Notes under the pieces: model-generated
The model's database searches: none
Told to the model about the DNA's origin: nothing
What the model saw: the letters and a program-made list of their open reading frames with translations, nothing else
Shown here: piece after piece, positions 1-6,164 of the stretch
How positions within the stretch are numbered: the stretch's first letter is position 1
Layout: each line of letters starts with the position of its first letter
Source of the DNA: Balneolaceae bacterium
GTDB taxonomy: Bacteria > Bacteroidota > Rhodothermia > Balneolales > Balneolaceae
DNA: 7,793 nucleotides
NCBI GenBank assembly: GCA_007123785.1
Contig: SLGL01000046.1
Location: 1 to 7,793 of the forward strand
Direction: 5' to 3'
Made by a program: the position numbers and the translations under genes

Positions 1-823
1 CTTCAAGAGCATTTCGGATGGCAACATCATCCCGAAGTTCTCCGATTACAACAATATCCGGGTCTTGACGCATAGCTTGAACAATTCCATCCCGGAATGT
101 AGCAACATCACGACCGACTTCCCTGTGGCGGATAATACACTTTTGAGGTTTGTGAATCAATTCTATCGGTGAGGCGACAATTACAATGTGACCCCGAACC
201 GAGCGATTGTTGGCATCAATGATAGTATCCAGAGTAGTGGACTTACCTGAACCGGTAATACCGGTAACCAATGTGAGGCCATATTTAAGATATTTGAGGC
301 TGAGATAGCGGGCTACTTCGGGGTGCAGGTTAAGATCTTTAAATGGACGGATTTCATTGCTGATCTGCCGCATATTCATGGCCAGGTTGTCCATGTCAAA
401 GTAGATGGTTCCACGAAAACGGCGGTGCCTGTCTGATAATAACGAGAAAGAAAAATCGATACTTCGCTTAACGATCAGGTTTTCCATCTGATCATCGCTC
501 ATTAAGTTTAAAAGCAGAAGGTTCGTTTCGTTAAATGAATAGTCTTCACTGTGTTGCCAGGGCCTTTTAACTCCGTGTATACGATACCATATCTTACCCT
601 GACATCCTTCTCCGCCAAGATCAATGTCTGAAGCCTCCAGTTGATCCATTTGCTTAAGAAAAGTTTCAATATACTTGCGAAACATCTTCCGGTCTTCAGA
701 AGGCATTTCGAATAAAATATTGATCAGGTATTGAGCCAGGTCAATATTGTTAAGCTCTTCGGGGACATCAGACAGGTATCGGTCTAAAGCGGATTTTACA
801 GTTTGTGTGGCTACGGCTTCCAT
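1..823 (-). CDS. PilT-like type IV pilus retraction ATPase (C-terminus beyond window)
   Basis: The first 274 codons of a PilT/GspE-superfamily secretion ATPase are visible; the gene runs off the left edge. Translating the minus strand from ATG at 823 gives an ASDID motif at residues 64-68 (the family's ASDIH), a PilT-like N-domain, Walker A GITGSGKST at 188-196, an Asp-box region ending ASPIE at 217-221, a PilT-like REVGRD at 234-239, and Walker B DPDIVVIGELRD at 254-265. The His box and C-terminal helices lie outside. Such ATPases form hexamers at the inner membrane and drive pilus retraction or related pseudopilus movement. Oddities are about 50 extra N-terminal residues before ASDID compared with typical PilT, and ASP where the family has EDP. 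The ATG lies 6 nt past the stop of the CNB-domain gene and in the same frame; a GTG directly after that stop is an alternative start. There is no clear ribosome binding site, so translational coupling is likely. The family is sure, the exact role (PilT, PilU or a divergent paralogue) is not. Confidence 0.9.
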   Translation of the reverse strand, partial: MEAVATQTVKSALDRYLSDVPEELNNIDLAQYLINILFEMPSEDRKMFRKYIETFLKQMDQLEASDIDLGGEGCQGKIWYRIHGVKRPWQHSEDYSFNETNLLLLNLMSDDQMENLIVKRSIDFSFSLLSDRHRRFRGTIYFDMDNLAMNMRQISNEIRPFKDLNLHPEVARYLSLKYLKYGLTLVTGITGSGKSTTLDTIIDANNRSVRGHIVIVASPIELIHKPQKCIIRHREVGRDVATFRDGIVQAMRQDPDIVVIGELRDDVAIRNALE

Positions 824-829
824 TTGCAC

Positions 830-1333
830 TTAATCTATTTGTGAATTTTGCATCAGCTTTTTATGAATGTAGAGAATTTTTTTTCCAGCCTGTATAAGTT
901 TTTGATTCTGAAGCTCCAGAAGGTTTACGATAAAAAGTTTAAAAAGCCTGTCGGGACGTGTTTCAAAAAATTGAAGAACCTCCTTTCGGTCGAACTTTAT
1001 TACTGCCGTTGACTCAGAGGCAACGAGGGTACCTGCGGGAATTATTTTTCTGAAAAGGAACGTTTCACCTAAAAAATTACCCGGTTTCAGTGTCCCGAAA
1101 TAAACATCTTCCCTATACAGAGATGCCGAACCTTCAGTAATCAAACATCCATATTCGATCAATCCATCATTTTCAGACACAATAACATCCCCGTGACGGT
1201 ATTCTTCAAGTTCACCACAGAGAATAAACGCCCTGATATCATCCGGAGAAAATTTTCGGAATAGTAAAGGTACTTCCTCGAGAATCTTCTGAACACGTGC
1301 ATTTTGCAGCATATCGCTGTTTTGATGTTCCAT
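830..1333 (-). CDS. Stand-alone cyclic nucleotide-binding (CNB/CRP-like) domain protein
   Basis: A 167-residue protein with a cNMP-binding fold at about residues 22-125. Visible marks are the beta-roll pattern (HGDVIVSEND at 48-56 region, then LITEGSASLY at 64-73) and the phosphate-binding-cassette region GNFLGE at 85-90 followed by PAGTLVASES at 99-108. A long helix fills residues 118-165, and there is no helix-turn-helix, so it is not a CRP/FNR-type transcription factor. The Arg that normally contacts the cyclic phosphate (pattern RxAT) appears to be replaced by Pro99 or Ala100, so ligand binding may be lost or altered. It sits immediately before the PilT-like ATPase gene, in the same frame, which suggests it regulates or partners that ATPase. 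The start is fixed by an in-frame TGA five codons upstream; no Shine-Dalgarno is seen. The domain assignment is confident; ligand and partner are inference. Confidence 0.85.
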   Translation of the reverse strand: MEHQNSDMLQNARVQKILEEVPLLFRKFSPDDIRAFILCGELEEYRHGDVIVSENDGLIEYGCLITEGSASLYREDVYFGTLKPGNFLGETFLFRKIIPAGTLVASESTAVIKFDRKEVLQFFETRPDRLFKLFIVNLLELQNQKLIQAGKKILYIHKKLMQNSQID

Positions 1334-1553
1334 GTATTTGTTATTTCACACCTTGATGCATACTGCACCCGTAGTTTGTGGTTATGTTCTGTACTTTTTT
1401 GAACTGTAAGTGCTACAATCTGCATAAACCTTGCTGAGGCCAACGCTAAAGTATAAATTACATCCCAAATTAAGCCATAAGCTGTAAACAGGAGCCAAGG
1501 CAGCAAATACCTGTCAAAATTGAAAGGTTATTTAAACTGAATTTGAAAACTAA

Positions 1554-1598
1554 TGTTTTTATGATTTTCGGAAATGGATTTTCCAAAGCATAAAAACA
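1554..1598. repeat. Long imperfect stem-loop (10-bp perfect outer arms)
   Basis: TGTTTTTATG at 1554-1563 is exactly complementary to CATAAAAACA at 1589-1598. Inside lies a second stem, GGAAA (1570-1574) against TTTCC (1580-1584), with loop TGGAT. TTTT (1565-1568) can pair with AAAG (1585-1588) in plus-strand RNA, leaving single-base bulges at 1564 and 1569, for about 19 pairs in all. No U-tract follows on either strand, so a simple terminator is unlikely. It lies about 220 bp upstream of the CNB gene. Function is unknown; a leader structure, a small RNA or a decayed mobile-element end are all possible. Confidence 0.6.
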
Positions 1599-1619
1599 AT
1601 TGACTAACAAACTCAAACT

Positions 1620-1667
1620 TTTAATAATCTGCCGGGCATTCCGATCTGCAGCACCCTGATTATTAAA
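1620..1667. repeat. Inverted repeat with AT arms around a GC-richer core
   Basis: TTTAATAATC at 1620-1629 is exactly complementary to GATTATTAAA at 1658-1667. The 28-base core between them is clearly richer in GC than the flanks and contains GGG (1634-1636) facing CCC (1654-1656), plus TGCCGGGCA. It begins 21 bases after the preceding stem-loop. It could be an RNA structure or a protein-binding site in the probable promoter region of the CNB-PilT unit. Confidence 0.55.
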
Positions 1668-1676
1668 TATAAAAAA

Positions 1677-1694
1677 TATTAAAATATTTTAATA
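1677..1694. repeat. Perfect 18-bp all-AT palindrome
   Basis: TATTAAAATATTTTAATA reads the same on both strands. It lies in a stretch of almost pure A and T (about 1659-1715). Such DNA melts or bends easily and could be a regulator or nucleoid-protein site. In sequence this AT-rich a palindrome can also arise by chance. Confidence 0.5.
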
Positions 1695-1766
1695 CTAAAA
1701 GTTTTAATAAAAATCCATCCCTAATCGATGCCGAAACCAAATAGTGCGCAATCGCAGGTTGCATTT

Positions 1767-1786
1767 GTGATAAGGTTTTTTATCAC
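1767..1786. repeat. Short inverted repeat GTGATAA-N6-TTATCAC
   Basis: Perfect 7-bp arms lie around a GGTTTT spacer. The outer TGTGA...TCAC resembles CRP-family half-sites, but the spacing between the halves is 12 bases instead of the usual 6, so it does not fit the CRP/FNR consensus. It could be an operator of another dimeric regulator or a small hairpin. Confidence 0.4.
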
Positions 1787-1875
1787 TATTTCTAAAAATG
1801 CATCCAATGCCTGTCATTTGACTGAACGACTTAAAAATGGCTAATAACCTGAGTTCGATTAATGAATTTGTTAAT

Positions 1876-1914
1876 GAAAGTCTTCCTGAAAAAAGGGGAA
1901 AAAGGGAGACTTTT
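1876..1914 (-). terminator. Terminator-like stem-loop downstream of the GspE/PilB gene
   Basis: AAAGTCTTCCT (1877-1887) pairs with AGGGAGACTTT (1903-1913) across a purine-only 15-base loop. The stem starts about 65 bases past the stop codon of the GspE/PilB gene. Read on the minus strand it has 7 pairs, a mismatch and 3 more pairs, followed by only a short T run. Read on the plus strand the mismatch becomes a G-U pair and more Ts follow. It may work as a terminator in either direction or protect the 3' end of the mRNA. Confidence 0.4.
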
Positions 1915-1977
1915 TCAATAATCGAATTCGGGTTAATAACTTATTCAGCGATTGATAAATATCAAATCATTCAATGA

Positions 1978-3765
1978 TTACGCATCTTCAAGCGTAATGG
2001 CCATTACCTCCTCTATAGTAGAGAGGCCGTTTATGATACGCAGCCTGCCTGACGCCCGCAGAGTCAGCATACCGTTTTTAATTGCATACTGGCGTATGGC
2101 ATCTTCATCAATTTCGTCACCCGCATCAAAAATCATCCTCTGTAAGGTTTTATCGAAATAGAGTGCCTCGTGTATGGCTATCCGTCCGTCGTAACCGCTT
2201 GTACATTTGTCACAACCTACAGCTTCGTAAATAGTATTTTCACTGAGTTCCTGTTCTGTAAAACCGAGGCCGATCGCAGTATGCAGTTTACTCTCATTCC
2301 GGATGGGACGCTTGCAGTGTTTACAAAGCCTTCGGATAAGCCGCTGAGCCATCACAAGGTTAATGGCATTTGCAATTAAAAATGGTTCCACACCCATTTT
2401 AAAAAGGCGGGCTACTGCACTGGGTGCATCATTTGTGTGAAGAGTGGAGAATGTGAGATGGCCGGTATTAGCAAGTTTAATGGCAACCTCTGCAGTTTTC
2501 AAATCACGAATCTCACCTACGAGAACAATGTCCGGATCGTGGCGTAAAATTCCCCGCAGAGCGTGATCGAATGTCATGTTTTCAGAGATTTTAAGCTGAC
2601 GGGCACCTTTAATCAGGTACTCTACAGGTTCCTCAATGGTTAGCACATTAAATTCCGGATTCATTACTGTATGCAAAGCAGCAACAAGTGTAGTGGATTT
2701 TCCTGAACCTGTGGGGCCGGTAATAATTACAATGCCCGAGGGCTTCGTAATTGCTTTGTAAAAATCTTCGTGAGCTTTTTCCTGCAGACCCAGTTTGTTC
2801 AGATCGGTAATCACTTTACGATCGTCGAGAATCCGAATTACGATCGATTCAAACTTTCGTTCAAATTCTTCCCCTACCATCGGCAAAATAGAAACCCTGA
2901 AGCGGATGTTCGTACTGTCAATTCTTCGCTGAATGTAACCGTCCTGTGCGGAATCTCTTTCAAAGCGATCTACATTCAGTGTTTTATCTTTAACCACTGC
3001 AGAAATGGCCTCTGGTTTAACATTGGGCTGAGTATGCCAAACTCTGAGGCGTCCGTCAAGTCGAAAAAGTAAATCTGTTACATTTCTTTTGCCGGGAATG
3101 ATGTGAATATCACTGGCTCCCATTCTGACTCCTTCAACAAGCATTCCTTCAACCAAAGAGTTGAGCATGCTCTTGTTGATTTCGGCATCGAGCTCTTCCT
3201 CATCAACTTCCTGGATATCCAGTTCGGGGTCTTCAAGTTCTATTTCATCGAGAATTCGCAGGAATTCATTTTTCTGCTCATATACTTTATTAATGATTTT
3301 TTCGATGGTTTCATACCGGCAGTAGGTGAGCTCATAAAGCTTGTAGGGGAGCCCCGCAGCAAGTGCAGAAACTTCAGGATCAGTTGGATCGGCACAGGCC
3401 AGTACAATCAGGTCTTTATCTGCTTTGTAAGGAATGGTTTTGCGGTGGATCATTTCATCCGCAACCTCATCGGAAAGCTCATCCATCAATTTCTGGATGT
3501 TATCGATCAGTGAATCGGAAGGTGTTTCATTTTTCATCACCTCTCGGAATGCATAGAGTCGGCTTATTACTTTCATGACCCGGTGGCGATCGGCCTTTAA
3601 ATCATCTACTACGATTGTACTTATTCTCCTGCGGATGGATGCCGGTTCGGACTGATGAATCTTCATCACATTTTCAAGCTCCGAGGGCGTGATTATTCCT
3701 TCGTCAACAAGAGCCTGTCCCAGTCTTCGCCTGGCTACTGTGATATTCTTATTAGCCGTTTCCAT
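1978..3765 (-). CDS. GspE/PilB-family type IV pilus / type II secretion assembly ATPase
   Basis: A complete 595-residue ATPase that would power pilin or pseudopilin polymerisation as a cytoplasmic hexamer at the inner membrane. Residues 13-165 form an MshEN (T2SSE_N) domain with RRLGQALVDEGII at 13-25. An acidic linker spans about 172-195. The N2 domain has GASDIHI at 216-222. The motor domain has Walker A GPTGSGKST at 350-358, Asp box EEPVE at 378-382, Walker B DPDIVLVGEIRD at 410-421 and His box GHLTFSTLHTND at 435-446. C481, C484, C518 and C521 form the zinc site of GspE/PilB proteins. Length is normal for the family. An in-frame TAA four codons upstream supports the ATG at 3765; no Shine-Dalgarno is visible. 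The PilT-like gene downstream favours a type IV pilus role (PilB) over type II secretion, but no pilin or platform gene is in view to decide. The gene is flanked by spacers of 465 and 644 bp, so it is probably transcribed alone. Confidence 0.96.
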   Translation of the reverse strand: METANKNITVARRRLGQALVDEGIITPSELENVMKIHQSEPASIRRRISTIVVDDLKADRHRVMKVISRLYAFREVMKNETPSDSLIDNIQKLMDELSDEVADEMIHRKTIPYKADKDLIVLACADPTDPEVSALAAGLPYKLYELTYCRYETIEKIINKVYEQKNEFLRILDEIELEDPELDIQEVDEEELDAEINKSMLNSLVEGMLVEGVRMGASDIHIIPGKRNVTDLLFRLDGRLRVWHTQPNVKPEAISAVVKDKTLNVDRFERDSAQDGYIQRRIDSTNIRFRVSILPMVGEEFERKFESIVIRILDDRKVITDLNKLGLQEKAHEDFYKAITKPSGIVIITGPTGSGKSTTLVAALHTVMNPEFNVLTIEEPVEYLIKGARQLKISENMTFDHALRGILRHDPDIVLVGEIRDLKTAEVAIKLANTGHLTFSTLHTNDAPSAVARLFKMGVEPFLIANAINLVMAQRLIRRLCKHCKRPIRNESKLHTAIGLGFTEQELSENTIYEAVGCDKCTSGYDGRIAIHEALYFDKTLQRMIFDAGDEIDEDAIRQYAIKNGMLTLRASGRLRIINGLSTIEEVMAITLEDA

Positions 3766-4006
3766 AAAATTCGTTTATCTGTAATCTGTTAGCTTTCACA
3801 GAACTGAATATTGCCCCGTCAGAACACTCCACATTCTTTTTCTTCAAACTGTGTAAAGTGAGCTTTATTAATTTAATTGAAATGATGTAATGGTTTAAAG
3901 AAACTGTCAAAAAGAACGAACGGAATAACGGTTTCTTGTTAACCTGAAAGAAGTATTTTGTAACGAACTTTGCGTGTAAAATGCCTAAAATCTGCATAAG
4001 GAACAA

Positions 4007-4039
4007 ACAAAGGCACAATTTTTATTTTGTGTCCTTTGT
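4007..4039 (-). terminator. 12-bp stem-loop, probable terminator of the mutY operon
   Basis: ACAAAGG plus CACAA (4007-4018) pairs with TTGTG plus CCTTTGT (4027-4039), with one bulged base at 4032 and an 8-base AT loop. Read on the minus strand the stem is followed by TTGTTCC, giving a T-rich but interrupted tail. It lies about 190 bases after the DUF2400 stop and 240 bases before the GspE/PilB start. That position suits a terminator between the two units. A leader structure of a longer transcript is the alternative. Confidence 0.45.
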
Positions 4040-4180
4040 CTAACCCGATCAACTCACCAAGTGTTTTTTTCAGGAGTTCAGAAGCTATTAAGATCAAACA
4101 CTTACTATGATTCCAGAGGTGAGTCTTGAAAGTTTATCCGGGAATATTTGCACATATGCTTCATTCGGAGGGAAATGGAG

Positions 4181-4203
4181 ATAAAATCGACCCATAATGT
4201 CGA
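4181..4203 (-). terminator. Weak intrinsic terminator after the DUF2400 gene
   Basis: On the minus strand TCGAC, a 7-base loop and GTCGA (4203-4187) are followed directly by TTTTAT. The stem begins 28 bases past the stop codon. Five pairs is short for efficient termination, so this is at best a partial signal ahead of the stronger stem-loop further downstream. Confidence 0.35.
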
Positions 4204-4230
4204 ATAATGCCAAGGTTTTACAAAGCCTCC

Positions 4231-5070
4231 CTATATTCGATTCAGGAGAAAACGTTGAGGTAGTTTGTATTTGAGTGCACCGATTCCGAAAAGTGCATAG
4301 TCGTAACGGGCGGGATCATCTGGATTTAATATGCGCAGGGTTTCGGTGAGCTGTTGAACGGACTTCCAATCGTTAGTACGGCGGGTTAACAGACCATATC
4401 TTCGGGCCTGGCGTGCTACATGAACGTCAAATGGAATCAGAAGGTCGGAACTTTCCATAAAATTCCAGATACCGAGATCAACAGGGCTGTTTTTTCGAAT
4501 GACCCATCTCAGGTACATATACAGCCGTTTACAGGTGCTACCTTTTTCGGGATTAGAAATATGTTTTTTGGTACGATCGGCAAGGTCATCGCACAGACTA
4601 AAAAAATCATTGTGAAAAACAGCCAGAAACGGACGCTTTTCTTGCACTCCTTTGTGATAGCATTGCTGCCAAAAAGCCTCTAAATCTTCATACTGTGCGT
4701 AAACATTCTGAAGCCCTGAAATTAACCCATGAACATCAATCGGTTTGAAGGTTCGGTGTTTGAAAGTCCGGAAACGTTCGAATTGGGCCGGGCTGTAGCT
4801 CATGATAAAATCGAAAGGTGCATAATCCATGCGGTTGAGTAAATTGTCGACTTTTGCCACAACTATATCACGTCGTCCCCAAGCCATCGTAGCAGCCAGG
4901 AAACCAGCAATTTCCATATCTTTTTTTGCAGAGAAAGCGTGCATAAACTGAACCGGGTCATGTTGAATATAGCCTGATTCTTCAACCTGATTATTGATTC
5001 GGTCGAGGTAAGGTTTAAGTTCAAAAAGAGCTTTCAGGGAGCGTTTTCTGAGAGGCGGACTTGGATTCAT
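4231..5070 (-). CDS. TIGR02757 / DUF2400 family protein
   Basis: A 279-residue protein, the usual length of TIGR02757 (about 280). Family marks include DPVQFMH at 38-44, D51-MEIAGFLAA to residue 60, GSTCKRLYMYLRW at 177-189, VDLGIW at 197-202, LIPFDVHVARQARRYGLL at 211-228, DDPARYDYALFGIG at 251-264. No signal peptide or membrane segment is seen, so it is cytoplasmic. The family has no established function that I know of. The segment around D215-H217-R220 resembles the VDTHVxRxxxRLGL stretch of helix-hairpin-helix DNA glycosylases, where that Asp is catalytic. Its ATG overlaps the mutY stop in an ATGA junction, so the two are probably made together. A role in DNA repair is therefore an inference from motif and context. 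The family call is confident, the function open. Confidence 0.9.
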   Translation of the reverse strand: MNPSPPLRKRSLKALFELKPYLDRINNQVEESGYIQHDPVQFMHAFSAKKDMEIAGFLAATMAWGRRDIVVAKVDNLLNRMDYAPFDFIMSYSPAQFERFRTFKHRTFKPIDVHGLISGLQNVYAQYEDLEAFWQQCYHKGVQEKRPFLAVFHNDFFSLCDDLADRTKKHISNPEKGSTCKRLYMYLRWVIRKNSPVDLGIWNFMESSDLLIPFDVHVARQARRYGLLTRRTNDWKSVQQLTETLRILNPDDPARYDYALFGIGALKYKLPQRFLLNRI

Positions 5071-6164
5071 CGTTTCAGAAATCTACTCAGGTTTTGGTCA
5101 TCAAGCTTTTTCAGGCTGTCTATGAGAGTTTTGTTTGCTTTGGGAAAGGGAAATTCACGAATTTCATCAAGGGAAACCCACTTCAGTTTCTGGCTGGTTT
5201 TTGGGCGGGGGACACCATTCAAAATCCGACACCAGTAGGCATGAAGGGTTATTTTAAAATGGGAATAGGCGTGTTTCAGGTCGCGGTATTTATCAAATAC
5301 TTCCACATCAACTTCCAATTCTTCTTTGAGTTCTCTTTGAACGGTATCTTTGAGTGACTCATTATTCTCATTTTTACCTCCGGGGAATTCCCATAATCCA
5401 CCGAGCATGCTGTCATTTGGTCTGAGTGCAATCAAGAGCTCATTATTTTTATTCAATATCAGTCCCACAGCAATGTGATGATGAGGTACTTTTTTAACGG
5501 CAGATTTGTAGGGAATTGATTCGGTTTCTACTCTGCTGAAGGCGATGCAATGAGCAGAAACCGGGCATTTTTCACACTCCGGGTTCTGTGGTTTGCATAT
5601 TAATGCTCCAAGTTCCATTACTGCCTGGTTAAAATCACCGGGTTGATTCTCGGGGATCAGCTCATCTACATGATCCTGAACAAGCTTTTTAGTGGTTGAT
5701 TTGCGAATATCGTCACGAATGCCGAAATATCGGGTTATCACACGGATCACGTTACCGTCAACCACAGCGTAATTTTTTTGAAAAGCAATACTTAGGATAG
5801 CGGCGGCCGTATATGGACCAATTCCCTTAAGGGAAGTGATTTTTTCATAGGTGGTTGGTACTTCACCTGAAAACAGTTCCACCACGGTTTGAGCTGCCTG
5901 ATGAAGATTTCGTCCCCGGCTGTAATATCCCAGCCCTTCCCAGCATTTCAAAACCTGCTGCTGATTGGCCTGTGCAAGCTTGTAAACGGTTGGAAATGCT
6001 TCAATAAAGCGGTGATAGTAGGGAATCACCGTATCCACACGCGTTTGTTGAAGCATAATTTCCGATACCCAGATATGGTAAGGATCATCCGTATCACGCC
6101 AGGGAAGATCGCGCTTATTATTTTGGTACCAGTTCAGAATGGAGTCAGAAAAATTTTGGCTCAT
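5067..6164 (-). CDS. mutY: A/G-specific adenine DNA glycosylase MutY
   Basis: A 365-residue, full-length MutY, which removes adenine mispaired with 8-oxoguanine or guanine in base excision repair. The N-terminal HhH-GPD domain shows PWR at 21-23, catalytic Glu35 in SEIMLQQTRV (34-43), GLGYYSRGRNL at 77-87, the HhH motif LKGIGPYTA at 112-120 (Tyr118) and catalytic Asp136 in VVDGNVIRV. Cys190, 197, 200 and 206 (spacing 6-2-5) bind the 4Fe-4S cluster. The C-terminal Nudix-like 8-oxoG-reading domain spans about 228-345, with GGLWEFPGGK at 255-264 and a nearly complete Nudix box ending RELKEEL at 277-283. The ATG overlaps the stop of the upstream secreted-protein gene (ATGA) and its own stop overlaps the start of the DUF2400 gene in the same way. 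Translational coupling is likely on both sides. Confidence 0.97.
   Translation of the reverse strand: MSQNFSDSILNWYQNNKRDLPWRDTDDPYHIWVSEIMLQQTRVDTVIPYYHRFIEAFPTVYKLAQANQQQVLKCWEGLGYYSRGRNLHQAAQTVVELFSGEVPTTYEKITSLKGIGPYTAAAILSIAFQKNYAVVDGNVIRVITRYFGIRDDIRKSTTKKLVQDHVDELIPENQPGDFNQAVMELGALICKPQNPECEKCPVSAHCIAFSRVETESIPYKSAVKKVPHHHIAVGLILNKNNELLIALRPNDSMLGGLWEFPGGKNENNESLKDTVQRELKEELEVDVEVFDKYRDLKHAYSHFKITLHAYWCRILNGVPRPKTSQKLKWVSLDEIREFPFPKANKTLIDSLKKLDDQNLSRFLKR

Larger units (their letters stand above)
1334..1977. other. 644-bp AT-rich intergenic region with several inverted repeats
   Basis: This spacer lies between the GspE/PilB gene and the CNB-PilT pair. It should hold the terminator of the former and the promoter of the latter. 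I see no convincing protein gene and no tRNA or rRNA. Four stem-loops or palindromes (1554-1598, 1620-1667, 1677-1694, 1767-1786) and a terminator-like hairpin at 1876-1914 are listed separately. A fifth perfect inverted repeat, AATCATT-C-AATGATT at 1965-1979, overlaps the GspE stop codon, but its one-base centre makes it a poor hairpin. The 1334-1550 part, nearest the CNB start, shows no consensus promoter that I would defend. Confidence 0.7.
3766..4230. other. 465-bp intergenic region: operon end and GspE/PilB promoter
   Basis: The right half (about 4007-4230) follows the DUF2400 gene and holds two terminator-like stem-loops. The left half (3766-4006) is the leader and promoter region of the GspE/PilB gene. 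Read on the minus strand, TTGACA occurs at 3910-3905, but I find no matching -10 box at proper spacing, so I call no promoter. Open frames across the region translate to low-complexity sequence rich in Lys, Phe, Leu and Ile without family features, and I treat them as non-coding. Confidence 0.65.

Noticed and set aside
1159..1506. Minus-strand 115-codon ORF overlapping the CNB gene and its upstream spacer
   Set aside because: Its 3' half is another frame of the CNB gene, which has clear domain support, and the product has no family features.
1767..1786. Possible CRP/FNR operator (TGTGA...TCAC)
   Set aside because: The spacing between half-sites is 12 instead of 6 bases, so it does not fit that family. 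It is kept only as an inverted repeat.
1837..1977. Plus-strand ORF of 46 codons (starts MANNLSSINE) ending against the GspE/PilB stop codon
   Set aside because: It has a start and stop but no ribosome binding site or recognisable family, and the stem-loop at 1876-1914 lies inside it. A run this short is expected by chance in AT-rich sequence. Conservation in relatives would change this view.
3882..3910. Possible sigma-70 promoter for the GspE/PilB gene (TTGACA at 3910-3905, minus strand)
   Set aside because: No TATAAT-like box lies at 16-18 bases, nor does the Bacteroidota TAnnTTTG motif fit at the right distance.
3752..4018. Minus-strand 88-codon ORF just upstream of and overlapping the GspE/PilB start
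   Set aside because: The product is low-complexity, rich in Lys, Phe, Leu and Ile, crosses the stem-loop edge and overlaps the true start by 14 bases. It reads like translated AT-rich spacer.
4108..4185. Plus-strand 25-codon ORF starting ATGATTCCAGAG
   Set aside because: Very short, without ribosome binding site or similarity that I recognise.
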